In this document: in pieces, positions 7,297-15,966 of the stretch | Layout: each line of letters opens with the position of its first letter | Numbering within the stretch: position 1 is the first letter of the stretch | DNA from: Candidatus Polarisedimenticolia bacterium | GTDB taxonomy: Bacteria > Acidobacteriota > Polarisedimenticolia > Gp22-AA2 > AA152 | Direction: 5' to 3' | DNA: 57,732 nt | Assembly: GCA_035764505.1 (NCBI GenBank) | Contig: DASTZC010000081.1 | Span: 1-57,732, forward strand | Made by a program: the position numbers and the translations under genes | Notes under the pieces: generated by a model | What the model was told of the DNA's origin: nothing | The model's input: the letters and a program-made list of their open reading frames with translations, nothing else | Database searches by the model: none

Positions 7297-10200
7297 CAGT
7301 AGGTGAGCGTCACCCGGAGGCTGACGGTGCGGGCCGGGATTACCGAATCCTGGATGGTCCGCTCGTAGAAGTCGAACTCGCGATCACCCAGGTTGCGCGC
7401 CTGCAGCGTCACGCTGCCGTAGCGTTTCGGGAAGCGGTACCCCACCATCAGGTCCTCGATCCAGAACTTGGTGTTGATCGAGTTGCGGCTGCTCGACGTG
7501 AAATCGTCGAAAGTGTCGACCTGCTGGTCGTAGCGGGTGCCGGCGACCCCGGCGAAGAAGCCGCTGGGGAGGTAGAAGCGCACCTGCGGCCGCAGGCGCT
7601 GCGTCTCGATGTAATCCTCCCAGGTGTTGGTCGCGAGGAGCACCCGCGTGTAGTCGAAGTCGTACTGCTCGACGGAATACTCCACGCCGGCGGAGACGAA
7701 GCGCCCCAGCGCGGCATTGACGTAGGCGTTGAGGTAGTCGTCCTTGCTCTCTTTGTGGTCCACGATATCGGCGACCTGGAAGCCGCAGCCGCCGAAAGGA
7801 TCCTCGGTGGAGCAATAGGCCTGCGGGATGTTCAGGTCGCGGCGCACCACCGACAGCCCGCCGAACAGCCGCTTGCCGAACTCCTGGTCCACGCCGAAGC
7901 CGTAGGACAGCGAGTGGGTGCCTCCCGGCTCCTCGTAGAGCTGGTTGAATCCGGAGATCTGGGTCGGCTCGAGAGTCTGCACGCGCCCGAGGCTCGGGGC
8001 GAGGCGGTACCAGCCGGCGGCGCGCAGCGTCGTCTTCGAAGGCAGGTAGAGGGAAACCCCGGCCTTGGGACTGAACTTGGTCTCGGAGAAATCGAGATCC
8101 TCGGCGGCGCCGATGCCGGAGTTGCGCGGCAGTACCAGCCCGGTGGGAACGTCGACGCTCTCCACGGCGACCCCGGCGGTGAACTCCCAGGGACTGCCGT
8201 GCCTGCGATATTTCATGTAGCCGTAGCCGTTGAAGAAGGTGTCGTCCCCTTCGAGCTGTCCCGCCCCCTGGTCGAATTCGGTGGTGCCGTCGAAGCCGCC
8301 GACCCCGGCGATCCAGCTCATGCTCTCGCCGGTCTTGAAGACGGTCTGCGCCTCGACCTGGGGCCCTTTCAGCGTCCCATCGCCCTTTGCCTGCGTGAAG
8401 AGATCGGTGATTTCCTGGTCCAGGTCGTTGTAGATGCCGGAGACGACGAGGTGGGCGGACGGGGAGAGCCTGCGATGCCATCCGAATCCGACGTTGGTCA
8501 AACCGGTGTTGATCCGCTCGTAGAGGATCAGTGCCGGGGTCTCCGTCAGCGGCTGGTCGCCCGTCTCGCGCCGGCCGATCTGGGCGTTGACCTGGAAGCT
8601 GTCCTTGTAGCCGGGCGAGTACTCGAAGAAGCCGCGGTAGGTGGCCAGGCGCTGGTCGTTGTTCTGGCGGAACCCGTCGTCGTCGAACTTGCGGTACGAG
8701 AGAGCCCCGGCATAGTGATCCCCGTTGACCGTGCCGGTCACGTTGCCGTCCCAGAAGTTGCTGTCATCCAGCTCGGTGGCCTGATCGCACGGAATCCCCC
8801 CCGGAAAGCCGGGCGGGAAGCAGAGGACGTTCGAAGGGACCACCTCGTCCAGCTCGGTGTCGGTCTGCCCGTACTCGAAGGCCCCGAAAGCCCGGGCCCG
8901 CGGCCGATCGAACAGTGCCGTATATTCGTTGAAGGAGACGTTGCTCTCGTTGATCACGTCGGGCCGCGCCGCGTTGACGTTGGCCGGCTGGAAGATGCGG
9001 GCCTGCAGGACCTCGCTCAGGAAGGCCGGTGCGTAGTTCGGTGTGGTCCGGTAGGTTCCCGACAGGAAGAGATGGCTGGAGAAGTTGGCCTGATCCTGAT
9101 CGGCACTGCGCCGCGCCGTGACCATTCCCAGCTGCTCGAAGCCGAGATCGTTGTAGACCCGCGCCATATCGCTGGCCCGGGTGGCGGTGTCCTGGTCGAG
9201 CAGGAGGCGCGAGCGGTAGACGGCGCGCCGGTCGTTGCGCTCGATCGATTCCTGCATCGCCGTCAGCGCCTCCAGCGGGCGGTTGTCGTTCTGCTTGAGG
9301 ATGGCGTCATAGAGGTAAGGTGTCGGGTCGTTCGGGTCGAGCTCCTTGGCGGTCGCCAGCTCCTTGCCTGCCTCGGGAATGCGGCGCTCCTCGTAGTAGG
9401 CCTTTCCCAGATACGAGCGCGCCAGCGAGTCGGCCGGGTCGAGGGTCGCCGCCGTCTGCAGCGACTCGCGCCCTTTCTCGACCTGCTTGGTGCGCATCTG
9501 CGAGATTCCGAGGCCCAGGTGCGCCAGCGGAAGTCCCGAATCGGCCTGAACTGCCTGCTCGAACAGCTGCCTTGCCTTGCTTGAGTTGAACTCGGCCAGC
9601 TCCACGAAGCCCAGCACCGACAGGGCGCGGGCGTTGCCGGGGGCGGCCTTCACGGCCGCTTCGGCCATCGACCGGGCCTGCTCGATGTTTCCCTGGGCCA
9701 TCAGCATCTCGGCGGTGCGTGCCTTCGCCTCGCCGCTGGAGGGATCCAGCTCCGACGCCTTTCGGGCCAGGGCCGTAGCCTTGTCGATGTCGAAGGCGCC
9801 CTGCGCGGCAATCGAGCCCGCCAGCGCCGCCGCCGCGGAATCGGGGGCCGCCGCCATCGCTTCACCGGCCAGCTTCGTCGCATCCTCGCGCCGGTTCTCG
9901 CCCGAGGCGATCACCGACGACAGGGCCAGTGCGATCGGGTCGCGCGGATTGGTCTTCAGCGCGCCGTCGACCAGGGGCTTGGCTTCATCGACCTGGCCGG
10001 CGGAGAGCTTCGTGGCGGCGCGAGAGAGCGAGTCGCCCGCGGCTCCCTGCTTCTCGAGCCGGGCGGCGTCGCCCTTTCCGAGGATCGGCGGGTAGTAGAA
10101 GCTCCAGGCCACGGCGTCGCGCGGGTGCACCAGGGTGCGGCGGACCGGCGCCTTGCCCGGCTCGACGTAGGCCTGCTCCCCGGGCCGGACCTCCAGGCTC

Positions 10201-10733
10201 CCCTGGGCGTTGCTCGCCTGAACCACCCCTTCGAGCATGGTGATGGTGACGGTGGAATCCTCGGCCACGTCGACCTCGAACTCGGTCCCCTTGATCGCGG
10301 CGGTCACGGTCGGCGTCTCGATCTTTCCGAAATCCTTTGGCGTGCGGCTGGAGAAATAATGCTGTCCGGAGAGGACCTTCAGCACTCCGGGCGTGTCACC
10401 CGCGGGCGGCAGGATCTCGACCTCGCTCTTCTCGTTGAGCCGGTGCAGGGTCTGGTCGGCGTAGAGGAGCGACGCCCGGCTGGCGGCGCCGGTGCGCACC
10501 CGATCATGCCCCTGAAGCGTCTGGTTCACCGTTGCAGGGGCCCAGCCGGTCTTTCCGGACGGGCGCGACTCCACCGTGTTCTGCATCGAGGTAATCCGGG
10601 CGACGGCCGGCCCGGCGGCGAAGGAGCCGCCGCGAATCGAGCCGAAGAGGACCAGGACGGGTAGCGCGGCCAGGGCCGCGGCGCGGAGCGCGCCCGGGAT
10701 TCGGGCCGTCGCGGCGCGGGGCAGTGACGACAT
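7296..10733 (-). CDS. FecR-TPR-outer-membrane beta-barrel fusion protein
   Basis: This is a 1145-residue exported protein (signal peptide about residues 14-40). A FecR-like domain spans about 45-215, with GHDRVRTGAASRASLLYADQ and VTAAIKGTEFEVDV. About eight TPR-like repeats follow (about 235-510). From about 570 onward the sequence alternates polar and aromatic residues in amphipathic strands and ends in ARTVSLRVTLTY, a typical C-terminal beta-signal for outer-membrane barrels. No TonB plug domain is seen. TPR-plus-barrel resembles the architecture of PgaA-type polysaccharide secretins, while FecR domains may bind signals or glycans; the role is inferred only. It is the first gene of a two-gene operon with the CHASE2 cyclase. 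Confidence 0.85.
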   Translation of the reverse strand: MSSLPRAATARIPGALRAAALAALPVLVLFGSIRGGSFAAGPAVARITSMQNTVESRPSGKTGWAPATVNQTLQGHDRVRTGAASRASLLYADQTLHRLNEKSEVEILPPAGDTPGVLKVLSGQHYFSSRTPKDFGKIETPTVTAAIKGTEFEVDVAEDSTVTITMLEGVVQASNAQGSLEVRPGEQAYVEPGKAPVRRTLVHPRDAVAWSFYYPPILGKGDAARLEKQGAAGDSLSRAATKLSAGQVDEAKPLVDGALKTNPRDPIALALSSVIASGENRREDATKLAGEAMAAAPDSAAAALAGSIAAQGAFDIDKATALARKASELDPSSGEAKARTAEMLMAQGNIEQARSMAEAAVKAAPGNARALSVLGFVELAEFNSSKARQLFEQAVQADSGLPLAHLGLGISQMRTKQVEKGRESLQTAATLDPADSLARSYLGKAYYEERRIPEAGKELATAKELDPNDPTPYLYDAILKQNDNRPLEALTAMQESIERNDRRAVYRSRLLLDQDTATRASDMARVYNDLGFEQLGMVTARRSADQDQANFSSHLFLSGTYRTTPNYAPAFLSEVLQARIFQPANVNAARPDVINESNVSFNEYTALFDRPRARAFGAFEYGQTDTELDEVVPSNVLCFPPGFPGGIPCDQATELDDSNFWDGNVTGTVNGDHYAGALSYRKFDDDGFRQNNDQRLATYRGFFEYSPGYKDSFQVNAQIGRRETGDQPLTETPALILYERINTGLTNVGFGWHRRLSPSAHLVVSGIYNDLDQEITDLFTQAKGDGTLKGPQVEAQTVFKTGESMSWIAGVGGFDGTTEFDQGAGQLEGDDTFFNGYGYMKYRRHGSPWEFTAGVAVESVDVPTGLVLPRNSGIGAAEDLDFSETKFSPKAGVSLYLPSKTTLRAAGWYRLAPSLGRVQTLEPTQISGFNQLYEEPGGTHSLSYGFGVDQEFGKRLFGGLSVVRRDLNIPQAYCSTEDPFGGCGFQVADIVDHKESKDDYLNAYVNAALGRFVSAGVEYSVEQYDFDYTRVLLATNTWEDYIETQRLRPQVRFYLPSGFFAGVAGTRYDQQVDTFDDFTSSSRNSINTKFWIEDLMVGYRFPKRYGSVTLQARNLGDREFDFYERTIQDSVIPARTVSLRVTLTY

Positions 10734-10800
10734 GCTCAGACCCCCGTATCAGAACTGCGATTGTGGATTGGAAAGCGGCCAGCCTCGTGCTGCAGGGTTG

Positions 10801-10836
10801 CAAAAGAAACCCCCCGGGGGATGGCCCCCGGGGGGG
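10801..10836 (-). terminator. intrinsic terminator of the Cys-rich surface protein gene
   Basis: A perfect GC stem (CCCCCCGGGGG at 10810-10820 against CCCCCGGGGGG from 10825) closes an ATGG loop. On the minus strand it is followed by TTTCTTTT. It lies 33 bases beyond the stop at 10869 and separates that gene from the FecR-TPR-barrel operon. Confidence 0.88.
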
Positions 10837-10868
10837 AAAGACGTGACTTCTCGCTCCGGATTCGCCCG

Positions 10869-13016
10869 TTATTGCAGGACAAAGCCCGTGACGAACCGGC
10901 GCCCGTTGATATCGATCGTAAGAGTGTAGATTCCGGCACCCAGCTCCTTCGTCCGCATGTTGTAGATCCACTGCGAGGAGTTGGTGTTGTAGCGGAAGAA
11001 GGGATCATTCGTGTTCGCGTCGTCGTTCAGGTTGATATGCGAGATGTCCAGGGCTCCGAGCGCGGCTTCCGAAAGGCCCACGATCTGCGGCGGATTAATC
11101 ATCGAGCCGGTGAGATTGATGCCGCCGCACAGGAGCTTCATCTTGAGGGGACGGGACTTGCCGACGGCGAACGGCTTCGGAGGGAACGGCACGATCTCCC
11201 CTTCGGGAACGAGCTTGGCCATGGGGGAATCGAGGCCGACCAGGCCGTCGAAGGTGCGATCCGCCACGGCGCAGGCTCCGGCGATCCCCAGGCTGACGGG
11301 GACGTCGAAGACGATCGGCCCGGACGACGAGTTCCCGGTGAAGTGCAGATTGAACGGTCGGGCAACATCCCCGGGATGATTGATCGGCAGCGTCACGACG
11401 AACGGGGAGAGGTTGGTCGCCGGCGTGACGGGGCTGGGCGGGAGATTGCAGTCGCCGCTTCCCGCGGCAGCGCCGGCAATCGAGCCATAGGCCTGGGTGG
11501 CGCCCGCGATGGTGATGCCCACCGGATTGGCGACGCCGTCATCCGTGAGATCGACCGGAGGGCTGCTCAGGGTCGCGGAGACTCCGGTCAGCGCGGTGTT
11601 GCCGGCATTGATCACGGAGATCTTCAAGCTGGCCTTTTCCCCCGGCCCCATCAGGCCGTCACCCGTCGCATCGGCCACGGCCACCAGATAAGGCGACAGG
11701 AAGATGGCGGGAATCCCTTTGGTCAGATCGGGGAGGAGCTGCATGTAGGTTCCCTGGGTCGGAGGCAGGCCGTTGTCGCACAGGCCGTCGAGGCCGACCG
11801 GGCTGCCGCCGGCACAGTAGATGAACCGGTTCACAACCTCCTTGGCGAGAACCGCGCTGGTGTGGCAATCGCTGAAGCTGCCTCCCGGCGGGAGGGTCTC
11901 CTGGATCGGCTGCGTCTCGCACAGCGGCGCCTCCACGGGCAGAGGAGCCGACGTGCGCAGACCGGCGCCGCTCCCCGTGCACTGGCAGGATTGTCCCTGG
12001 CTGCAGGTTCCCTGGCCGGTGGACGGGCAGAGGTTATTGCAATTGATGCCGCAGCCGCCGCAGTTCTGGGAGTCGGTGTGGATGTTCACGCACTGGTTGT
12101 CGCAGGCGGTCTGGGTCGGCGGCGTGCAGGTGACGCAGGCCCCGCTGGTGCAGATCTGGTTGTCGCCGCAGGCATTGCCGCAGCCGCCGCAGTTATTGGG
12201 ATCCGACAGCAGGTCGACGCAGGCTCCGGCGCACAGCGTCGTCCCGGCAGGGCAGCCGGCGACACAAGCTCCCTGCGAGCAGGACTGGCCCGAGGGGCAG
12301 ATGTTGCCGCAGGCGCCGCAGTTGAGGACGTCGGTGAGGTAATCGACGCAGGTGCCGTCGCAGTTCAGCTGGTGCTCTGAGTTGCAGCAGCCGGGAGGAA
12401 ATGCCGGAACGTCCAGGGTAACGGTCGAGTTCGACGGATTCCGCAGCGTGGTGGTGTAGCCCACCTGCCCGGTGGAGACTTGCCCGACGCTGCTGGTGGC
12501 GCTGAAGACCAGCTGATCCGGGCTGAAGAACTGGATCAGGCTCGAGGTCAAAGATGCGTTCGACAGCGTCACTCCGGTGGAGGAGAGCGATCTCCCCGGC
12601 ACCGCGAACGGTCCGCGGGTGGTGATGGGATCGGGCCCGGCAGTCTTGGTGAAGCAGATATCATTGCTGCACAGCGACCCGGTGTAGGAGACGATCGACG
12701 AGCCGGTCTCCCAGGTGTACTTGACGCCGATGCCGGTCGCCGTTCCCGCCGCGATGTTGGTGCTGAAGCCGCCCGGCGCGGCGGAGGGATAGCTGAAGGT
12801 GAAGGCGTCGCCGACCGCCTTGTTGGTGATCTTATTCTCCACCTTGGGGGGGAAGGTCCTCAGGATCGTCAGAGTGACGGAGCTCTCCGCGCTGTTGGTG
12901 GTCTTGCCGTCCAGGTCGATCGACTTGGATGCGGCCCAGGCGGCGAGAACGCCGAACGCGGCGGCTATCGCGAGGATAACGAGAAATGCATGAGGCCTTC
13001 CGGACTTTCCAAGCAT
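10869..13016 (-). CDS. secreted Cys-rich protein with NCGxCG repeats
   Basis: This 715-residue protein has an N-terminal membrane/signal segment (HAFLVILAIAAAFGVLAAWA). The N-terminal half looks like a beta-rich adhesin. A Cys-rich block follows (about residues 225-350) with at least three repeats of the form C-x3-CVD/N...NCGxCGxxC, a pattern common in surface proteins of myxobacteria and other soil bacteria. A Ser/Thr-, Pro- and Gly-rich region with Ig-like features (about 440-650) and a C-terminal domain ending RRFVTGFVLQ complete it. No enzymatic motif is visible. I chose the ATG at 13016 because AGGAGAG lies six bases upstream; the frame extends to 13043. It has its own terminator. The function is unknown, probably extracellular binding. 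Confidence 0.8.
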   Translation of the reverse strand: MLGKSGRPHAFLVILAIAAAFGVLAAWAASKSIDLDGKTTNSAESSVTLTILRTFPPKVENKITNKAVGDAFTFSYPSAAPGGFSTNIAAGTATGIGVKYTWETGSSIVSYTGSLCSNDICFTKTAGPDPITTRGPFAVPGRSLSSTGVTLSNASLTSSLIQFFSPDQLVFSATSSVGQVSTGQVGYTTTLRNPSNSTVTLDVPAFPPGCCNSEHQLNCDGTCVDYLTDVLNCGACGNICPSGQSCSQGACVAGCPAGTTLCAGACVDLLSDPNNCGGCGNACGDNQICTSGACVTCTPPTQTACDNQCVNIHTDSQNCGGCGINCNNLCPSTGQGTCSQGQSCQCTGSGAGLRTSAPLPVEAPLCETQPIQETLPPGGSFSDCHTSAVLAKEVVNRFIYCAGGSPVGLDGLCDNGLPPTQGTYMQLLPDLTKGIPAIFLSPYLVAVADATGDGLMGPGEKASLKISVINAGNTALTGVSATLSSPPVDLTDDGVANPVGITIAGATQAYGSIAGAAAGSGDCNLPPSPVTPATNLSPFVVTLPINHPGDVARPFNLHFTGNSSSGPIVFDVPVSLGIAGACAVADRTFDGLVGLDSPMAKLVPEGEIVPFPPKPFAVGKSRPLKMKLLCGGINLTGSMINPPQIVGLSEAALGALDISHINLNDDANTNDPFFRYNTNSSQWIYNMRTKELGAGIYTLTIDINGRRFVTGFVLQ

Positions 13017-13114
13017 GAACACTCTCCTAGACGAGCGGCCCACGTACTTGCGACCAATCTGTTCTGTTAGAATTCCGCGGCGAAGAGCTGGAATGGCTTT
13101 ATACTATACGCCCT

Positions 13115-13143
13115 TTGACCAAAATGTAGCACAGAAATAACAG
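13115..13143 (+). promoter_or_regulatory. candidate sigma-70 promoter for the MBL hydrolase gene
   Basis: TTGACC (13115-13120), a 17-base spacer and TAACAG (13138-13143) lie 53 bases before the proposed TTG start at 13197. The -35 is good and the -10 is mediocre. AT-rich TATAGTATAAA-like sequence just to the left (13098-13108, minus strand) may serve the divergent Cys-rich gene, but I could not find a convincing -35 for it. Confidence 0.4.
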
Positions 13144-13196
13144 GTTTTGCACGTCAGGTTGGAGCGGCCGCCTCACCGGCGGTCAGCGAGGGAGCT

Positions 13197-14033
13197 TTGA
13201 CCGACCCGGGCTACAAGCTGCGGTTCTGGGGAGTGCGGGGCACCGTACCCACGCCGGCACGCGAGATGCTCAGCTTCGGCGGCAACACCGTCTGCCTGGC
13301 GGCGGCGCTGGGGGAGCAGGAGTTCCTGGTCCTGGACTGCGGCAGCGGCCTGCGGCTGCTGGGAAACCACATCGCCTCCCTGCCTCAGGGGATCCCCCGC
13401 CGATATCATATCTTCCTTTCCCACTATCACTTCGACCATATCGAGGGGCTGCCGTTCTTCCCCCCGCTGTACGATGCGCACTCGGCCTTTACCTTCCACG
13501 GCTTCAAGTCGGATGGACGGTCGACCCGCGAGATTCTCGAGGGGCTGATCTCTCCTCCCTACTTCCCGGTGCGGCTGGCGGGAGTCCCCGCCCGCGTGGA
13601 GTACATCGACACGGATGGCTTTCCGATCAAAGTCCGGGATGTCCAGGTGAGCTGCCTGCCGCTGCGCCACCCGGATGGGTCGCTCTCCTATCGCCTCGAG
13701 CACGCCAACCGGCGCGTCGTCTTCGCCACCGACCACGAGCATGGGGACGAGGCGACCGACAAGGCGCTGGTCAAGTTCTCCGAGGGGGCCGACTACCTGA
13801 TCTACGACGCCACCTATCTGCAGGGGGAGTACGAGAGCCTGCGCCGGGGCTGGGGGCATAGCACCTGGTACGCCGCGGTGCGGACGGCCCGCCTGGCGGG
13901 GGTGAAGAACCTGGTTCTCTTCCACCACCATCCCGACCATACCGACTCCGACCTGGAAGAGGTCCTGCGCGTGGCGCGGGAGGAGCTCCCCTCCACCGAG
14001 ATCGCGCGGGAAGGAATGGAGCTTCCTTTTTGA
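13197..14033 (+). CDS. metallo-beta-lactamase fold hydrolase (PhnP/COG1235-like)
   Basis: This is a 278-residue MBL-fold protein. It opens with LRFWGVRGTVPTP, and the metal-binding HxHxDH is in SHYHFDHIEGLPFF (about residue 80). Further ligand motifs are RHPDG, FATDHEHG, GHSTWYAA and LFHHHPDHTDSD. Members related to PhnP hydrolyse cyclic phosphodiesters; this subgroup is often found beside signalling proteins, and the substrate is unknown. The start is probably TTG 13197, because the conserved fold begins within seven residues. A GAGGGAG lies very close (2-3 bases), so initiation may be weak. It precedes a SpoIIE-type sensor phosphatase by about 70 bases on the same strand. Confidence 0.8.
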   Translation: MTDPGYKLRFWGVRGTVPTPAREMLSFGGNTVCLAAALGEQEFLVLDCGSGLRLLGNHIASLPQGIPRRYHIFLSHYHFDHIEGLPFFPPLYDAHSAFTFHGFKSDGRSTREILEGLISPPYFPVRLAGVPARVEYIDTDGFPIKVRDVQVSCLPLRHPDGSLSYRLEHANRRVVFATDHEHGDEATDKALVKFSEGADYLIYDATYLQGEYESLRRGWGHSTWYAAVRTARLAGVKNLVLFHHHPDHTDSDLEEVLRVAREELPSTEIAREGMELPF

Positions 14034-14102
14034 GCCCTGCCGTCCGATAGCCCGAAATCCCCCTTTCATGCATCCCTTGAATCGTCCTCTCCGGGAGAAG
14101 CC

Positions 14103-15962
14103 TTGAGACTTCCGCTGCGCTGGAAGCTGATTCTCGCCATCTCTCTCCCGGCCATCGCGGTGTGGGGGGCGATGAGCTGGATCCTGGCGGACCAGGCCGG
14201 GCGCCGGAGCGAGCGACGCCTGGAGGAGGAGTCGACGCGGCGCATCGGCCGGATCGCTGCGCTGATCGAATCGAGGGTCGAGCGGATTGCCGCAACCGCC
14301 GGGCAGGCGGCCGCAGCAGCGGGGAAGGCGCCCGATCTCTCCGAGGCGGCCTCGAGGTCGCTGCTGGAGGCGGCTCTCGAGAACGAGCCCGCCATCCTGC
14401 GGGCCGGCGCCGCATGGAAGCTCCCCGGCGAGCCAGGCGCGCACGGGATCGCTCTCACGCGAGCCGCGGGAGGCTTCGAGGCCGAGACACTCCCGGAGGA
14501 GGCGGCGTCGAGACAAACGGCGGATACGGCGGGCTGGAAGGTGCCGGAAGCGGAGCGTGGTCCGGGCCTGGTTTTCACGGCGCCGTTTGCCCGCCCGAGC
14601 GGCGGGCAGGGCGATCTTTCCTTCGAGGTGTCCCTGGAGGATCTCTGCGCCGGCCTTCCCGTGGAGCTGCGCCGGGAGGGGGCCTATGCCCTGGCGGGCC
14701 CGCAAGGCAGGATCCTCTGCGCCTTCGCTCCTCCCGGAAGCCGGCTTCCCGAGGAGGTATCCCTTCCGGAGATCGTACGCAAGTCGGGCCGCGCCGACCT
14801 GGAAGATCTCGGCCGCCGCATCGCGTCGGGAGAGACCGGCATCGCGCGCGCCCCGGGACTCCTCACGCCGGATCGGCGCTGGTTCGCCTACGCCCCGATC
14901 CATTCCCTGGACGGCTACCTGATCGCTTCGGTCCCCGAGTCGGTGGTCCTGGCCTTCTCCCGCAGCCAGATCTACATCGGCTTCGTGCTGCTGTCCGCGG
15001 GGCTGGCGGCGCTTTTGGGGATCATCATCGCCATGTCGACGCGCATCACCGCGCCGCTGTCGCACCTCTCCGGCGCGGTGGCCGAGCTGGGGACGGGAAA
15101 CCTCAAGACGCGGGTGACGGAGGTGCCGGCGGGAGACGAGATCGGCGATCTGGCGGCGTCGTTCAACCGCATGGTGGGCGATCTGGAGCGGCACGTCGAG
15201 GCGCTGCAGCGGGAGACGGCGGCGCGCGAGAAGGTGGAAGGGGAGCTGCGGGTGGCGCGCGGCATCCAGACCGCGCTGCTGCCGAAGCGCCTGCCCACCG
15301 GGTCGAAGTTCGAGATCTCCGCCACCAACCTGGCGGCGCGCCACGTGGCGGGCGATTTCTACGACGCCTTCCTGAGGAACCCCGACACTCTCGTCCTGCT
15401 GGTGGCCGATGTCTCCGGCAAGGGACTGCCCGCCGCTCTTTTCATGGCGGTGTCGCGCACGGTCCTGCGCCGGCTGCTGCACTCCGAGGCGCCCTTGTCG
15501 GAGGTCCTGGCGCAGGCGAACGAGTCGCTCGAGGGGGAGAACGTGGGCGGGATGTACGTCACCCTGTTCGCCGGCATCTACGACATCCCCTCGGGCACGC
15601 TGCGCTACGCCAACGCCGCCCATCCCGTGCCCCACCGCATCGATGCCCGCGGCAAGGTCACCGACCTGGGAGAGGTCACCGGGACGATGGTGGGGCTGCT
15701 GCCGGCGCGCACCTACGAGGAGAAGGTCGAGCATCTGGCGGTGGGGGATCGGATCCTGATCGTGACCGATGGCGTGCCGGAGGCGAAGGACGCGGCCGAG
15801 GAGTTCTTCGGGGACGAGCGGCTGAAGTCGCTGCTGGGTGCCGGGGATCCGGGCGAGACGGCCGACGCGCTGCGCCGTCGGGTGATTGCGGAAGTGGAGC
15901 GCTACCAGGGGGAGAACCTGGCGGACGACGTGACGGTGATGGCGCTGCGCCGATTGGGATGA
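14103..15962 (+). CDS. membrane sensor with HAMP and SpoIIE-type PP2C phosphatase domain
   Basis: This 619-residue RsbU/SpoIIE-like protein has an N-terminal helix (about 7-28), a periplasmic sensor region (about 30-290), a second helix (about 292-320), a HAMP linker (about 320-375), a helical linker and a PP2C domain (about 400-615). The linker signature VARGIQTALLPKRLP and the metal Asps in GDFYDAF, VADVSGKGLP and ADDVTVMAL are intact. Such proteins dephosphorylate anti-sigma-antagonist proteins in partner-switching systems. No RsbV/RsbW-like partner occurs in the window. The start is TTG 14103 with GGGAG about five bases upstream. The gene ends four bases from a second, convergent phosphatase. 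Confidence 0.88.
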   Translation: MRLPLRWKLILAISLPAIAVWGAMSWILADQAGRRSERRLEEESTRRIGRIAALIESRVERIAATAGQAAAAAGKAPDLSEAASRSLLEAALENEPAILRAGAAWKLPGEPGAHGIALTRAAGGFEAETLPEEAASRQTADTAGWKVPEAERGPGLVFTAPFARPSGGQGDLSFEVSLEDLCAGLPVELRREGAYALAGPQGRILCAFAPPGSRLPEEVSLPEIVRKSGRADLEDLGRRIASGETGIARAPGLLTPDRRWFAYAPIHSLDGYLIASVPESVVLAFSRSQIYIGFVLLSAGLAALLGIIIAMSTRITAPLSHLSGAVAELGTGNLKTRVTEVPAGDEIGDLAASFNRMVGDLERHVEALQRETAAREKVEGELRVARGIQTALLPKRLPTGSKFEISATNLAARHVAGDFYDAFLRNPDTLVLLVADVSGKGLPAALFMAVSRTVLRRLLHSEAPLSEVLAQANESLEGENVGGMYVTLFAGIYDIPSGTLRYANAAHPVPHRIDARGKVTDLGEVTGTMVGLLPARTYEEKVEHLAVGDRILIVTDGVPEAKDAAEEFFGDERLKSLLGAGDPGETADALRRRVIAEVERYQGENLADDVTVMALRRLG

Positions 15963-15966
15963 GGGG

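Noticed and set aside
13098-13108. TATAGTATAAA as a minus-strand -10 for the Cys-rich gene
   Set aside because: No plausible -35 lies 16-18 bases upstream, so I did not list it as a promoter.
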